This document shows positions 45,965-58,539 of a stretch of DNA of 64,000 nt, piece after piece. The translations under genes and the position numbers were made by a program. This DNA is from Armigeres subalbatus. Lineage: Eukaryota; Arthropoda; Insecta; Diptera; Culicidae. Location: the NCBI RefSeq assembly GCF_024139115.2, contig NC_085140.1, positions 161,474,452-161,538,451 on the forward strand. Direction: 5' to 3'. How positions within the stretch are numbered: the first letter of the stretch is position 1; the number at the start of each line of letters is the position of its first letter. The notes beneath the pieces are model-generated. The model did not search any database. It had not been told where the DNA came from and worked only from the letters and a program-made list of their open reading frames with translations.

Positions 45965-46958
45965 CCCAAGTAACAATTTCCCTGCTTCTTAGATTTATCT
46001 AATTCTTATTGCGGATTTATGACAGCAATCACCAAGCTAATAGCTCAGTTTTATTGGCGCTCTTATTGCTATAAATAAAGCTCTCATAAGTCTGTTGAAA
46101 AAAGCTTCAAACGTCAAATTCCAATTGACCATATGAATAAATCTATGGTTATGTTGAAGAGCGTAATAAATCCAATTTTCAACGCTCGAATAAAGCTTCA
46201 AATTTTGGTCATAATGTGGTCAAATGAATTACCCCCATAAGAATATTTGCATTGCGAAGAGTTTATGACGGTGTTCAATAAAAGTAAAAAATTTCTGATC
46301 AAATTCCATGATGGCCATATTGAAAATGGCTAAGCATTTCGCAGTCAGTGAAATATATCACTGAAATTCATGATTTAACGACATTTTCAACGCGTATCAT
46401 ACTTTTTCTTATAAATAATTCTGCTTAATAATAATTAGAGCAAAAGTACTAATCGATTTAGTGGGCATCCTAGACGTTGTGGTAATAAACATTTTCGTTT
46501 TATTTCATTGAACCACGTTATATTGCCGGCACGTAGTGTTCAACCTTATTTTTTCACCAGGTTTGCCCATAAAACCGAACGCGCACTCCTTTTCAATAGT
46601 ACTGAATCGTAAAAACAACCTGAAAAAAAAATATTATTTTGTTGTCATCATCATAATTTCCATCAGCAATCCATTTTGTTATTATTTTTCTGCAAAATTT
46701 TGTTTCTCTTTTTTCAAAGCAACATTTTGACAGCTGCCGCAGCCAAATTCCCTTTTTTGCGGGTGGTTTAAAAAGGGTTTCTAAATGCTCTTATAATAGG
46801 TTTATAGTGGTTATCTGGAGAGGGCCGCTTGGCAATATCTTACTCTTGTAGTGGTCATCATAAGGTTGCTGTGTATTATTCGGTTTTATTGTTAGATCTT
46901 GTAAATTGATCTTGAAAACCATTCTTAGAGCGGAATAAAACTTGAAATGTTACTTGGG
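45965..46958. mobile_element. ~1-kb non-autonomous element with short TIRs
   Basis: The left end is 'cccaagtaacaatttc'. The right end, reverse-complemented, is 'cccaagtaacatttc'. There is no transposase frame. It lies directly before the 46.96-52.27 kb minisatellite. The short TIR makes the boundaries less certain than for the other MITEs. Confidence 0.55.
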
Positions 46959-47830
46959 AATTTTGCCAAAATTCCTTGTGGAACCTTAAAGGAATTTCAT
47001 TTGAAGCATCGAAAGAATTTTGTTACGGAATTCGAACGAACTTTGTTCGGAGATTCAAATAAATTTCGTTTGAAAATTCGAACGATATTTCAATTGGAAA
47101 CTCCAACTAATTTCTCTTGAGGTTCGAACGGATTTTATTTGAACATTTGAACAAATTTCGTTTGGAAATTATAATAAATTTAATTTCGAAATTAAAATCG
47201 AAATGCATTTGTAAATTCGAACGTCTTACTTTTAGATGCTCAAACCAATTTGCAGGATATTTAAACAAATTATCCTTGGAAAATCGAACGAATTTGTATT
47301 GAAAAATTCGAATGAATTTCTTTTGAAAATTCGAACGAAGTTCGGTTGAAAATTTTAATGCGATTCATTTTTAGAAGGCACTAATATCGTTTAGAAGCTT
47401 TGGCGGAATTCGCATGGAAATTGGAACGAAATTATTTTGAAAGCAATAACGAAATTTCTTTTTAAATTCGAAATTCAAACTATTTATGTATGCGATTTGT
47501 ACAAATTTCGTTACGGAATTGAAACGAATTTCGTTTGGAAACTCGAATGAATAAACTTTGAAAAATCGAACAAATTTGGTTTGTAGGTTTGAACGAAATT
47601 CGTTTGTAATTTCGTTTGAAAATTCAAATAAACTTTATTTTGAAATTCAAACGAATTCCGTTTGGAAATTCGAACGACTATCGGTTGCCAATTCAAACAA
47701 AATTTGTTTGCAAATTCGAACGCATTTCGTTTGGAAAATGGAAAAAAATTGTTTGGAAATTCAAACAAAAGGCATTTGGTTTGGAATTTCGAACGATTAT
47801 CGGTTGGAAATTCAAACAATGGAAATGCTT

Positions 47831-48235
47831 ATATGGAAATGCTAATATTATCTTCCAAACTTAGACGCACATGTTCATGATAGAATTAGAGGCGAAAGTA
47901 TAGAATTGATAGTTCCATTAAGATACGGCAGGCATGAAGAATGTTTTTATAGAAGTCGATTTGAAAGCGAGCGGAGGGCAATATTTGTGATGGCACATAT
48001 CACACGACCTTCCTTCTGCCAAGCTCCCGTATGAAGGGGGAGGGAAGAATATCAGTGTGGAAGCTGATATATCTCCACTGGCCAGTGGAGAGATTCCCCT
48101 TTCAAATCGACTTCTATAAAAACATTCTTCATGCCTGCCGTATCCTAACGGAACTATCAATTCTATACTTTTGCCTCTAATTCTATCATGAACATGTGCA
48201 TCTAAGTTTGGAAGACGATATTAGCATTTCCATAT
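47831..48235. mobile_element. 405-bp foldback element with 137-bp arms
   Basis: Arms 47831-47967 and 48099-48235 are reverse complements with about six mismatches ('ttctatcatgaacatgtgc', 'cgacttctataaaaacattc' blocks). The 131-bp centre contains the perfect 20-bp palindrome 'tctccactggccagtggaga' at 48072-48091. It is inserted within the minisatellite. No coding function. Confidence 0.9.
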
Positions 48236-50499
48236 CATTGTAAATCGTTTAACTTCACGTAGAAGTAACACACACAAAATCATTAATTTATTTTTTTTGC
48301 AAAGTCAAAATTTCATTTGGAACCTCGAACAAATTTTGTTTGGAAATTCGAACGGCTTTAGTATGGAAATTCGAAAGATTTTTATTTGGAAATACGAAAG
48401 AATTTCTAATTGAGTTTTGTATGAAACATCGAAAGAGTTTTGATTGAAAATTTGAAAGCATTTTGTTTGGAAATTCAAAGGAAATTCGTTTGGAAATTTG
48501 AACTATTTTCGTTTGAAATTTGGAAATTTGAACGACTATCTATTGTCAATCCAAACAAAATTTGTTTGGAAATTCGAACGACTATCGGTTGGAAATTCAA
48601 ACAAAATTTGTTTGCAAAGTCAAACGAATTTTGTTTGGAACATCGAACAAACTTTGTTTGGAAATTCAAACGAATTGCAAATGTTGTTTGGAAAATTGAA
48701 CAAATTTTGTTTGGAAAATCCAACATAACATCTTTGAAGATTCGATAAAAAGTGGTAGTAAACTCGAACGAATTTCGTTCCAAGATTCGAACGAATTTTT
48801 ATTTAGAACCTCGAACAAATTTTGTTTAGAAATTCGAACGGCTTTCGTATGGAAATGCAAAAGATTTTTATTTGGAAATTCGAAAGAATTTGGAACCATT
48901 TTCTTTTGAAATTTGAACGAATTTCATTACGGAATAAAAATTGAATGTTATTTGGAAGCTCGAATGAATAACTTGGAATAATCGGACATTTTTTGTTAGT
49001 TTCGAACGAAATTCATTTAGAAATTCAAACGAATTTTGTTTTGGAAATTCGAATTATGTTTAGTAAGAAAGTCAAACAAATTTTTTTTGCAAATTACGCT
49101 TGTAAATTCGAATGCATTTCGATTGGCAAATCGAACAAAATTTGTTCGGGAGTTCGAACAATTTTTGTTTGGAAACTCGAACGAATTTCATTTGATAGTT
49201 AATGGAATTTTGTTCTCAAATTCGAACAAATTTCGTATGCTAAGATTTAATTGTAAATCCGGTAGAAATTCGAATTGAATGGATTTCTTTTGAAAATTAG
49301 AACGAGCTACGTTTGGAAATTCGAACGAATCTCGTCGTTTTGGAAATTCAAACGAATTTCGTTTGAAAATTTGAATAAATTTCGTTTGGAAATTCGATCA
49401 ATCTTCATTTAACTCTTCATACAAACTCGGCTTATGACAAGTGAAAGGAAACGAATTTTGTTTGAAAGCTCAAACGAATTCCGTTTCAGGATTCGAACGA
49501 ATTTCGTTTGAAAATTCGAACGAATTTGGTTTGAAAATTCGAACAAATTTGAACACATTTTAATAAAAATTCGATCGAATTTCGTTTGCAGATTTGAACT
49601 TGTTCCGCTTGGAAATTCGAATAAGTGAGTTTTTTGGCAGATCGAAAAAAAAACTCGAAGCTCGAGCTTGGAGAAACAAACTAATTTCTTTAGGAAATTC
49701 GAATTATTTTATCGAAACGAAATAATTAAATTAGTTTAAAAATTTAACGAGTTTCGTTTGGAAAACTAAACTAATTTCGTTTGAAAATTCGAACGAATTG
49801 CGTTTAAAATTAAAATGATTTTTGTTTGAAAAATTAAACGCATTTTATTTAGGAATTCAAACGAATTTCGTTTGGAAGTTCGAACGCATTTTGTTTGGAA
49901 ATTTAAACTAATTTTGTATGGAAATTCAAAGTAAGAAAATGTTCTCAAGTTCAAACCTTCGTTAGGAAACTTGAACGCATTTCCTATGAAAATTGGAACG
50001 AATTTCGTTTGGAAATTCAAAAGAATTTCTTTTAAAAATTCGAACGAATTTTGGAGCTCGAACTTGGAAAATCGAACTAACTTTGTAAGGAAATTAAAAA
50101 CCATTTCGTTTGGAAATTCGAACTAATTTCGTTTAAAATTTGAACGAATTTTGTTTACGGACGATTTTCTTTTTAAATTTCGAACGAATTTCGTTAGGAA
50201 GTAGAACGAATTTCGTTTAGAAATTCGAATGAATTTACTTTAGAACGCATTTCGATTTTAATAATAAATGAAATTTTTTTTGAAAATTTTAACGCATTTT
50301 ATTTGGGTACACGAACGTATATTGTTTGGAAATTCGAACGAATTTTGTTTTGAAAGTTAAATGAATTTATTTTGAAAATTCAATCAAATCTTGTTTGGGA
50401 ATTTGAACACATTTCGTTTGGAAATTCGAAAGCATTTCGTTTGAAAATTCGAACGAATTTTGGAACTCGAACTTGGAAAATCGAACTAACTTGGTTAGG

Positions 50500-50860
50500 A
50501 AATCCAAAGCCCAAAGTGCAAATTTGTTTCTCCTCCAGTCGTGATTCTCCAGCAAGCAGAGCGATCGGCCGGTCGCAGAAAATTTAGTCCGGCTTTGTGC
50601 AAACAGCAAAACGATCGGCTGGTTACCGAAATTTTGTTCTGCATTGTGCGGGTGAGTAAGTTAATCAGAAAGTGAAAATATAGTTCGTACCAAAACGAAC
50701 CCTGCCACACTCCCTACCCCATATATTCAACATCCCTCAATTGACCTGCATTCGGACACGGCCGGCGCTGGTATTGCTTATTTTTGGGTCACCAGTTCTT
50801 ACACATTGAAGATGATGCTAGTCCCAAACTTCATCTGTTGATTCTCTGTATTGGTAATTC
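50500..50860. other. Unclassified ~360-bp insertion in the minisatellite
   Basis: GC-richer sequence without the 23-bp unit, containing two similar blocks ('agcgatcggccggtcgcaga' and 'aacgatcggctggttaccga', about 62 bp apart). It may be a fragment of a retrotransposon or UTR. I cannot name it. Confidence 0.4.
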
Positions 50861-51657
50861 AAACGAAATTATTTCGTTTAAAAATTTTACGAATTTAGAT
50901 TGGAAATACGAACGAAGTTCAATTATAAATTCGAACAAATTTTATTTGAAAATTTGAACGAATTTTGTTTGGAAAATCGGATGAATATCTTTTGAAAATT
51001 CGAATGAACTTCGTAAAGGAATTCGAACGTATTTCGTTCCGATGAACTAATTTCGTTTGGAAATTCAAACCAATTTTGTTCGGTAATTCAAACGAAATTT
51101 GTTGGGAAATTCGAACTAATTACGTTTAAAATGAATTACGAATAAAACTTCTAACGAATTTCTTTTGAAAATTTGAAGGCATTTCGTTTGAAAATTTGAA
51201 CTCATTTTGTTTGGAAATTTAAATGACTTTCTTTTAAAAAATCTAATAAGATTCATTGGATAAAAAATGAGCAAAATCCGTTTGGAAATTTGAACGAATT
51301 TCGCTAGGAAAGTTGTATATTTTCTTTTGGAAAGTCGAATGAGCTTCATTTGAAAAGCCAAACACTTTTGTTTGAAAATTCGAACGTGTTTCGGTTGGAA
51401 ATTCCAGCGAGTTTCGTTTAAAAATTGAAACGCATTTTGTTCTAAAATTCGAAAGAATTGCGTGGGGAAATTTGAATAAATTTTGTTTGGAAATATGAAT
51501 AAGTTTCGTTTGGAAATTCGAACGAACTTCGTTTGAAAATTCGAACAAATTCAAAAGAAATTCGAACGAAGCTCGTTTTGATGTACGAACGTATTTTGTT
51601 TCGAAATTCCAATGAATTCCGCTGGAAATTTTGTATATATATTTTGTGTGTATATAT

Positions 51658-51900
51658 TAGGGTGGTTCAAAAAATCGATTTTGCTCCACAGTGCTCATCT
51701 TATTCTTTACCATGTTCTGAGTGTCCTCTGAAAATTTAAGCTCATTTGGATTAAAACTGATTTAGCACAAGCCGTTTCAAGTTTGCATGCAAATTAGTAT
51801 GGGAAAATTTATTTTAATTATTGGGGCGATTAATCAACATGTGATTTTCGTTGGGTGAAACCTGTTGAGCCTTCCTTTTAGCTATGCAGGTTTTCTTTTA
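51658..51900 (+). mobile_element. Repeat with 'tagggtggttcaaaaaatcg' end
   Basis: The first ~33 bp match, inverted, the end of a segment at 55138-55173. This suggests a TIR-bearing or dispersed family with this terminus. The right boundary here is unclear. Confidence 0.5.
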
Positions 51901-51979
51901 ACCTGCGCTTAATAGGGAAGCGTCATTAACAGTATAATGAAAAAAATAATTTACCCATACTATTTTGCATACAAACTTG

Positions 51980-51981
<2 letters not shown>

Positions 51982-52024
<43 letters not shown>
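51982..52024. repeat. (TA)n microsatellite
   Basis: About 21 uninterrupted TA units. Confidence 0.98.
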
Positions 52025-52028
<4 letters not shown>

Positions 52029-52029
52029 T

Positions 52030-52165
52030 ACAAGCAAGACCATGCTGAGGATGGCTGGGTTCGATTCCCGATGCCAGTCTAGGCAATTTTCAGTTTGGAA
52101 ATTGTCTTGCAGCGAGGCGGTTATGTTCCAGTAGGGGATGTGATGCCAATAAGAAGAAGAATTAA
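52030..52165 (+). mobile_element. Internally deleted Feilai SINE
   Basis: The B-box region 'ggttcgattcccgatgccag' and 'caattttcagtttggaaatt' join directly to the 3' block 'cagcgaggcggttatgttcc', ending 'gatgccaataagaagaag'. The middle ~140 bp of the family is missing. Confidence 0.85.
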
Positions 52166-52275
52166 AGAGATCTTCTTTTGGCAATTTGAACGAATTCTGT
52201 TTCGTAACTCAAAGAGATTTTGTTTAGAAATTCGAAAGAAAATTTAAATGAATTTCGTTTAGAAAATTGAACGAA

Positions 52276-53348
52276 TTCAGAACGGTGATTATATCCTTTC
52301 AATGAATGTTATGTGAATAAGTTAAACAGTCATGGACTCGCTTCACGCTTTACTTTATATTCGACATATTTAAGGTTAAATTCTTCAATTCATTTTTCTC
52401 ATATGATACTTGCCTCATTACGTTTGGTGCCACCAACCATTACAAGCAGCACAAGTATTTTCCTCGTTCCATACCACATTCGTCTTTTACTCTTGCTACA
52501 ATCACAATCTCCTTCGGGAGTTTTTAACAAAACAACCATTTTTTCACTTTTAATGAAATTTATATATTGGCCCTTTGTGCCCCTCGCCGGTACAATATGT
52601 TCTGGTTGGTGTTCTTTCTCCTCTACTTTTCCTGTGGGACCATCCATATATCATGTACTTAAGTTAGTGGACCGAGGTTCGGTTGCTTTGAAGGCATTGA
52701 CCATTTTCCTTTTTTTTTTCTCGTGAAGGGTGATATGTGTGTCCGAAAACTATGACCACACAGTTAATGGACGACCCCCGTACAGCTTTTTCACTGTACC
52801 TAATGAGCCATGCTCGGCCAAAGTTACGCCACTACGTTATTCAGTTTTCTCTGCATTGTGTGCCTGCCGCCGGTTTTGCCACATGTTAACAAAGTTATAA
52901 AGAACGGAACATATTACTGACACTTACACTTGCCCAGAGTATTGGACGGGGTCGTCTTCGTTGACAACCGACCAGGACAACGGTGGAGATAGGACGGAAA
53001 ATTTTCCCGCCACCGACTGGGCGGGTGGTGGCAAAATAACGAGTCGTGAGGGCAAAAAACCTAATGCAAGTTGCTTCGCCTGAGCTGAATGGTACATCGT
53101 ACATAAATGCGAAATTACATTATCAGAGCAACGTTTCCGATATATTTTAGTCCTTAGACTGATGAGATGTGGCTGATAAATTTAGACCATACTTTGAATG
53201 TTTATTCTATATGTTCATATGTATGAAGGGTAAACAAGGTCTTTGATATGCTTTGTTTCACCATTATCAGTTGGATTGCAAAAACTAATTTTTGCTTAAA
53301 TCCTGAACATTCTAAGAATATGTGATTGAATAATGCTTTACTCATGCT
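52276..53348. other. Unique DNA, no supported gene
   Basis: The stretch 52400-52700 is open on both strands for 80-137 codons but shows no domain. The patch 52900-53090 is GC-richer. I cannot support a gene. Confidence 0.4.
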
Positions 53349-53622
53349 GTATAATGTGGGTATACCCCGTTAGGCATAAGTACGTTAGGCATAATGGACA
53401 TTAGGCATAACGGACGATAGGCATAATGTACGTTAGGCATAAAATGACCCAAAGAACAGCCTATGACATAAAGAAGGCAGAATTTTGCCAAACGTCCATT
53501 ATGCCTATCGTACATTATGCCTATCGTCCGTTATGCCTAATGTTCATTACGCCTAACGTACTTATGCCTACCGTCCTCATGCCTAACGTACTTATGCCTA
53601 ACGTCGCGGACCCGTATAATGT
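53349..53622. mobile_element. 256-bp Mutator-like TIR element made of inverted short repeats, with 9-bp TSD
   Basis: The element occupies 53358-53613, flanked by perfect direct repeats GTATAATGT (53349-53357 and 53614-53622). The ends are 'gggtataccccgttaggc' and, inverted, 'gggtccgcgacgttaggc'. Each arm consists of tandem ~15-bp units of the form ACGTTAGGCATAATG: about five on the left in one orientation and about eight on the right in the other. The ~60-bp centre is unrelated. A 9-bp target duplication and long TIRs are the hallmark of Mutator-like elements. No transposase is present. Confidence 0.85.
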
Positions 53623-54885
53623 TAGGACATCATCAAGATCCAGTGTTAACATGTAATATAAAGTTTATCAATTTTAATTTTCTATGGAACATTCGAAAAA
53701 TGAAAATGATCAGTGCAGTGGGTGGCTGAATTAAAAAAAAAATAAGAGACAAAGTTGTTGGCAGATAATAAAAAAAAGGATTGTGGGAAGAGTTGCAAGC
53801 CGCGCAACGAGATTGGCTATTGTAACCCCACCGTTTGGCTTGGCTTGGTAGTGCTGCCCCGAGGACTACATTGGTTAAAATAGAACAGTTGGTTCGCCGT
53901 TTTACAGAGGCTGCGGGTTGCGGACAACAACAGTACCAGAGTGGTTGGCGATGGCATCTTGTAACGGACAAAGTCGCACAACGAGTTGAAAAGTAAACTG
54001 AATTAAAATTAAAGTTTTGGGACGCAATTTACGATAACTGAGGCTTTGTGCTGCGTGGATCTTTTTCGTTCCTTTGTTCAAGGAAACATTTTTTTTCTAG
54101 TAATATTCTAATCTATTGTAACTTTCTTGGTTATAGAATGATGATCTGAGAAAAAGTTTGATTAGAAAATGTTAAGCAACTGATAAGGTGTTATTGCTCA
54201 ACTTGTTCGGTCCTTCCTTAAAGGGTCCTCTGAAGCTTTAAAGGCGGATTCCTTCGTCAATTTATATTTTGAAGGTTTCGGTACATTTCTTCCGAATTTG
54301 AATTGCGAGATGGCTCGTTCGTTTAGGCTATTTTTTTTTAGATCACAGTCGCATAGGTCAAACCCAGATAGTTTGAAAATAATAAAAAAAAGACAGGAAT
54401 ACCGTCTTCGACCAGAGGTCGTACAGACTGAACACTTAACACCTAGACAACGGACAGGACATATAATGATTTTGATCACCGCACAGTGATTTCCCGATGG
54501 CAAAAACCCAAAAAAATTTTTTTTCCGATATCACAATTATTTCATATTTCCCGACTTCTATAATACTTCGAGAATCATCAGAAAAAATTTCAAAAATATT
54601 GGATGAAAAATGAGATTACCAGGATCTTTCTACGTTCAGCTGTTTTGATGTATTTTTTCTTGTCCCATAGAAAATATATGGAAATTAATAATAACATTCT
54701 ATTTGACTTTTAACTAGGAAGGAAAGGGCTAAATTGGTCGTTCACTAAATCATTTTGTAGCATTTTTTGCCTAGTTTCAGGATATCACATTGACGACTTG
54801 CGCAAATCTGCGCCCGGTCATTGGATTCGATGTTTTGCCGTTTCTATAACTAAGTTTTACTGAAAGGTTCTCATTTGACACCAGA
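53623..54885. other. Unique DNA without a supported gene
   Basis: A 101-codon minus frame at 54198-54503 and a 112-codon minus frame at 53633-53971 have no recognised motif. Confidence 0.45.
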
Positions 54886-54889
54886 ACCT

Positions 54890-55175
54890 ATTTTCCGTTA
54901 GAATGTTGTGGTATACAACTCAAATACAATCTGACTCAGCTCGAGTAGTTGAATCGGTCTGATCGTGTGTTTTGGATTATACCTGTTTGTAAATGTGTAT
55001 TTGTGTATGTGTAAGTACTAAAGGTATGGTGAAAAATAGCCTGTTTTCGAGCAGTTATAAGTTAAACCGATCTCGATGCAATCACTTTTTACTTAGAATG
55101 TGAACAACAAGCAAGGCTTGGTCACAATGAAATGGGCGTTGTGGAGCAAAATCGATTTTTTGAACCACCATTATA
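54890..55175 (-). mobile_element. Dispersed repeat ending in the 'tggttcaaaaaatcg' terminus
   Basis: Its right end is the inverse of the terminus at 51658. The left boundary is approximate. Confidence 0.45.
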
Positions 55176-55179
55176 CTAT

Positions 55180-56335
55180 GCATTATTTCAATAATTCCCT
55201 TTGAAATTTGTAAAAGTGGTTTGACTTTTAAGGAGTAGTTTTTCCACTAACCATGGTGCAATGGGGTAAATTGAAAACCTATATTACCTTGACCATCAAT
55301 TGTGATGAGTACACTGATCGAAATAAAAAACACCACCAAATTTTAATTTATATTTTCTGTTATTATGAACAGATGACGGTAATTTCAGTTCATGGTAAGC
55401 TCAACTGTTTCACAACTATCCGTTGCATTACATTGATACTAATGTTGACCATTTACACAACGATAAAGAAAATCACGAAAAAAAAAAGTGAAATAAAACT
55501 TCTCCCCACTTTTAGTATTCCATCAATATGGTAATATTTTAGCACGAACATCTTAAAATATACAAGATAATGTATTTTGAGATGCCAGTACGGGACATTC
55601 TCTAGAATTACTTTTAAAAAATTTGGTTTTTTTTCGACAGATTATTTTCTCAAAAATGTTTGACTCAAAATACGAAAACGAAAACGAAATTTTATCATAT
55701 TTATGTTTTGGAATCGTTTACCTTTTTATAACACCAACGAGTATAAACCAAAGGTTTTCTAAGGAATGAGGGCCCGGAGAACAGTCGAATCTCTCAAAAC
55801 TCTCTAGATTTTTTTCTAAAAACCAATAAAAGATTTACCCGAAATTTAGAAATTCTCATAGTTATCATTACTTTTTTACAAAGGTTTCGGCTAATTTTGA
55901 CCGTCAGTCCGTCGGTCGCATGGTCACAAAAATAGTATTGTCATCCACCAAAACCATCAAGAGTAAGCTTATAGGCTGAGAGAATTACATTCATCAATTT
56001 GTTTGGCAGGTAATGTGCATCTCAACAACATTGAGGCTATTATGTTTCTGTCGCTCAATAAAAAGAGAGCTTGCTGAGCCTTCTGTGATGTGAATTAATT
56101 TAATGGTTATTTAAGTTAAAAATATTTTCGGCAATTTCTAAAAAAACGCTTTCGCCCTTTAAGGGTTGAATGCAAGTGGTCCACATTAATATCAATGTAA
56201 TGCACTGAAAGTTGTGAAACAGAGTGTTACATTCCTAACCGAAATTACGATTATTTGTTTATAATTTCAATTATTTCTGAAAATGTTTATATAAAACTTA
56301 GTGGTGCTATTTTTATTAGATTTTTATATGATAAC
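55180..56335. other. AT-rich DNA without a supported gene
   Basis: No domain, TIR or RNA recognised. Confidence 0.5.
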
Positions 56336-56336
56336 T

Positions 56337-56595
56337 AGTTGACCCGGCAGATGTTGTCCTGCATAGTAGGCGAGAATGTGCATTCCAAACTGCCCATGCA
56401 AAGTTCGCATAGAAATCACAATTTTAGTTATTCACGGTTTGCTCATCCTTACTCGTAATTTTCCCATTAGGAAATATCATATAAACCCGTCGGAAACTAT
56501 AACGAATGTTTCATGAAGAAATGAAAAATCCATCCAGCTGTTTTCGAGTTAAGTGGATACGAACACAGACCATTTCATTTTTATATATAAGATTT
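56337..56595 (+). mobile_element. Short dispersed repeat, 'gttgacccggcagatgttgt' to 'tatatataagat'
   Basis: It starts 'actagttgacccggcagatg' and ends 'catttttatatataagattt', with 'tccatccagctgttttcgag' near the 3' end. The start and TA-rich end resemble a common insect repeat probably derived from a non-LTR 3' end. No coding. Confidence 0.5.
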
Positions 56596-56789
56596 AATTC
56601 AAAACTGTTATTGCTCTGAGAAAATTTTATTCAAACATTCTATTAATTAATGCTCAAATGGTAGCTTTTAAGCCGAACACCGTTTGATCTGAATAGTTGA
56701 AATTAGTTTTATTAAGGAAGGAGAAGTGAATAGTGAACATGAGAACTTAGAAGTCATGATGTGAGTATACAGAGTTGAGAAAAAATGAG

Positions 56790-57329
56790 TACCGTCAACT
56801 GGGGGAAGATGATCATTTTAAGACAAAACATGCAATAACAATGTGTGTTTACATTTTAAATCGAAACAAGTATTTTCAAAACATGTACTGCTATACGTTG
56901 CAAATAATAAACAACTTTAGTTTTCTGAAATGCATTCTGCATTTATTAAAATAAATTAAATTATCACACATTTTTTGAGTAATCTGGTTTTGGGTGTAAT
57001 TGATCAAGACAGCTCTACTAAATCATTATGACCTAGTAGTGACAATACACTAGGTTATTTGTATGAATGTTGAATTTACTACGTAAAGAAGTCTACGAAG
57101 TCAATATTTGAAACGAAAAATAGCGTCATTTATGACTATCTCTCTCTTCTTCCACAAAAATACATTTTTAAGGATTATAATCGAAACACTCGGATTTCTA
57201 TCTAGCGGTAACATTACTTGAACGGAGAATATTGTTGACTACTGTTTCATAAAAAAAATTGTCACTTTTGACTGACACATCAAATGATCATCTTCAATTT
57301 CAATGATCATCTTCCCCCAGTTGACGGTA
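56790..57329. mobile_element. 540-bp MITE with 28-bp TIRs and TA flanks
   Basis: Both ends read TA then 'ccgtcaactgggggaagatg' followed by 'atcatt', in inverted orientation and essentially perfect. The right end also has a second 'atgatcatcttc' copy just inside. No transposase frame. Confidence 0.9.
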
Positions 57330-57349
57330 ATGAAAATGATAAATGATTT

Positions 57350-58050
57350 GTTTGAAGTAAGCAATGGAGAAAGAGATATGGAAAGTAAGACGCAAGTGGT
57401 GAGGCGGAGTTGTGATAGTTTCGAAATGAGAAGTAAGAGAGGTAGTGGAGGAAAACAGCAGAAGAGGTGAAAAGGAGATGATAATTGGAAAGTGAGAAGT
57501 GTAATGTCTAGAAGTTAAGGAAGAAGGAGGATAAGAGAATAAAGAAGAAAGAATGGAGAATGAAAAGGAAGAAGGAAGAAGATAGAAGAAAGAGAAAGAA
57601 GGTAGAAGAAAGAGGAAGAAGGAAGTAAGATAATGGCAGAAGGGAGAAGTAAAAGATTAAGAAATAAGGAAGAAATATGAAAGAAGATGAAAGAAGGAAA
57701 AGAAAGGTGAAGGAAAAAGAAAATTGAAGAAGGGTAGAGAAGAAGAAATAAGCTAGAAGAAATAAGAAAGAAAGATGAAGGAAGATATGGGAAGGAAAGA
57801 ACAAGGAAGCGGTAGGAAAATGAAAAAAGAAGGAAGGAAAAAGGAGGGAAAAAAGAGAAGAAAGAAAAAGAAGAAGATAAGGAAGGATAAAGGAAGAAGA
57901 AGATGAAAAAAGAAGAAGGAAAAAAAGAAGTTGGAAAAAGAAAAAGAAAGATGGAGAAAGAAAAGGAAGGAGGAACAAAGAGAAGAAGGAAGGAAGAAGG
58001 AATATGAAACAGAGAAAGAGGTAGAAGGAATAAGGAAGAAGAATAAATAA
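57350..58050 (+). repeat. ~700-bp polypurine (GA-rich) tract
   Basis: The plus strand is almost entirely A and G from about 57440 to 58050, built of degenerate 'gaagaaggaagaagg' and 'gagaagtgag' units. The 201- and 194-codon minus frames here are F/S/L-rich translations of the pyrimidine strand, not genes. At 58070-58165 the pattern inverts to 'cacttctcacttttcac'. Confidence 0.9.
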
Positions 58051-58069
58051 GGAAAAAATCACTATTTTT

Positions 58070-58165
58070 AATTCTTCTTTTCCCACCCTCATTTCGCACT
58101 TCTCACTTTTCACTTTTCATTTTCACTTCTCAATTCTAACTTCTCACTTCACTCTCACTTCCAAT
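58070..58165 (-). repeat. CT-rich inverted flank of the polypurine tract
   Basis: Repeats of 'ttctcacttttcact' mirror, inverted, the 'agtgagaagtgagg' units found before 57500 and at 61780-61935. Confidence 0.75.
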
Positions 58166-58535
58166 TATGAGATGTGAAATGTCTCATTCCCTTACTTCGC
58201 TTTTACACTTTATGTAATCTCACTAAATACTTCCATTACTCATTTGTCTTTACTCACAAGATATGTTTTTCAATCATTCGGCCAAAGACATTCGGAAATA
58301 AGGTCCTACAGCTCATGTATATTCGTTCATTCGTCCAACAAAGGAGGAACATATCGAGATTTATAGGTATCGAAGTAAACCTGGAAGACAGGGATAGCAC
58401 ATTATGCACTTTTCGCGCAGTGTTTGGAATGGGAGTAATGTATCTCCCTTTTTTCCAGCTATGTCATTATAGCGTATCGCTATTGGAGGTGAGTGCCATT
58501 GTTTGACTAACATCTTCCCCAACACACGGCTCAGC
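58166..58535. other. Unique DNA without a supported gene
   Basis: A 110-codon plus frame has no motif. Confidence 0.45.
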
Positions 58536-58539
58536 TTTT

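Larger units (their letters stand above)
46960..51655. repeat. 23-bp palindromic minisatellite, CGTTTGGAAATTCGAACGAATTT
   Basis: More than 4 kb of degenerate copies of a 23-bp unit, with a hairpin core AAATTCG-AA-CGAATTT. Individual units vary by 1-5 substitutions and indels. The array is much more diverged than the one at 19.1-21.1 kb. It is interrupted by a foldback element (47831-48235) and a ~360-bp unrelated block (50500-50860). Traces continue after other insertions at 52166-52275. All open frames here are lysine/asparagine/phenylalanine-rich by-products. Confidence 0.93.

Noticed and set aside
47117..51554. Many K/N/F-rich frames of 60-110 codons
   Set aside because: They are by-products of the 23-bp palindromic minisatellite, on both strands.
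52313..52726. 137-codon plus frame and 82-codon minus frame
   Set aside because: The opposite strands are open together and no motif is recognised. Evidence is insufficient for either.
57508..58113. 201- and 194-codon phenylalanine/serine-rich frames as membrane proteins
   Set aside because: They are the pyrimidine strand of a polypurine tract. Hydrophobicity is a consequence of TTT, TTC and TCT codons.
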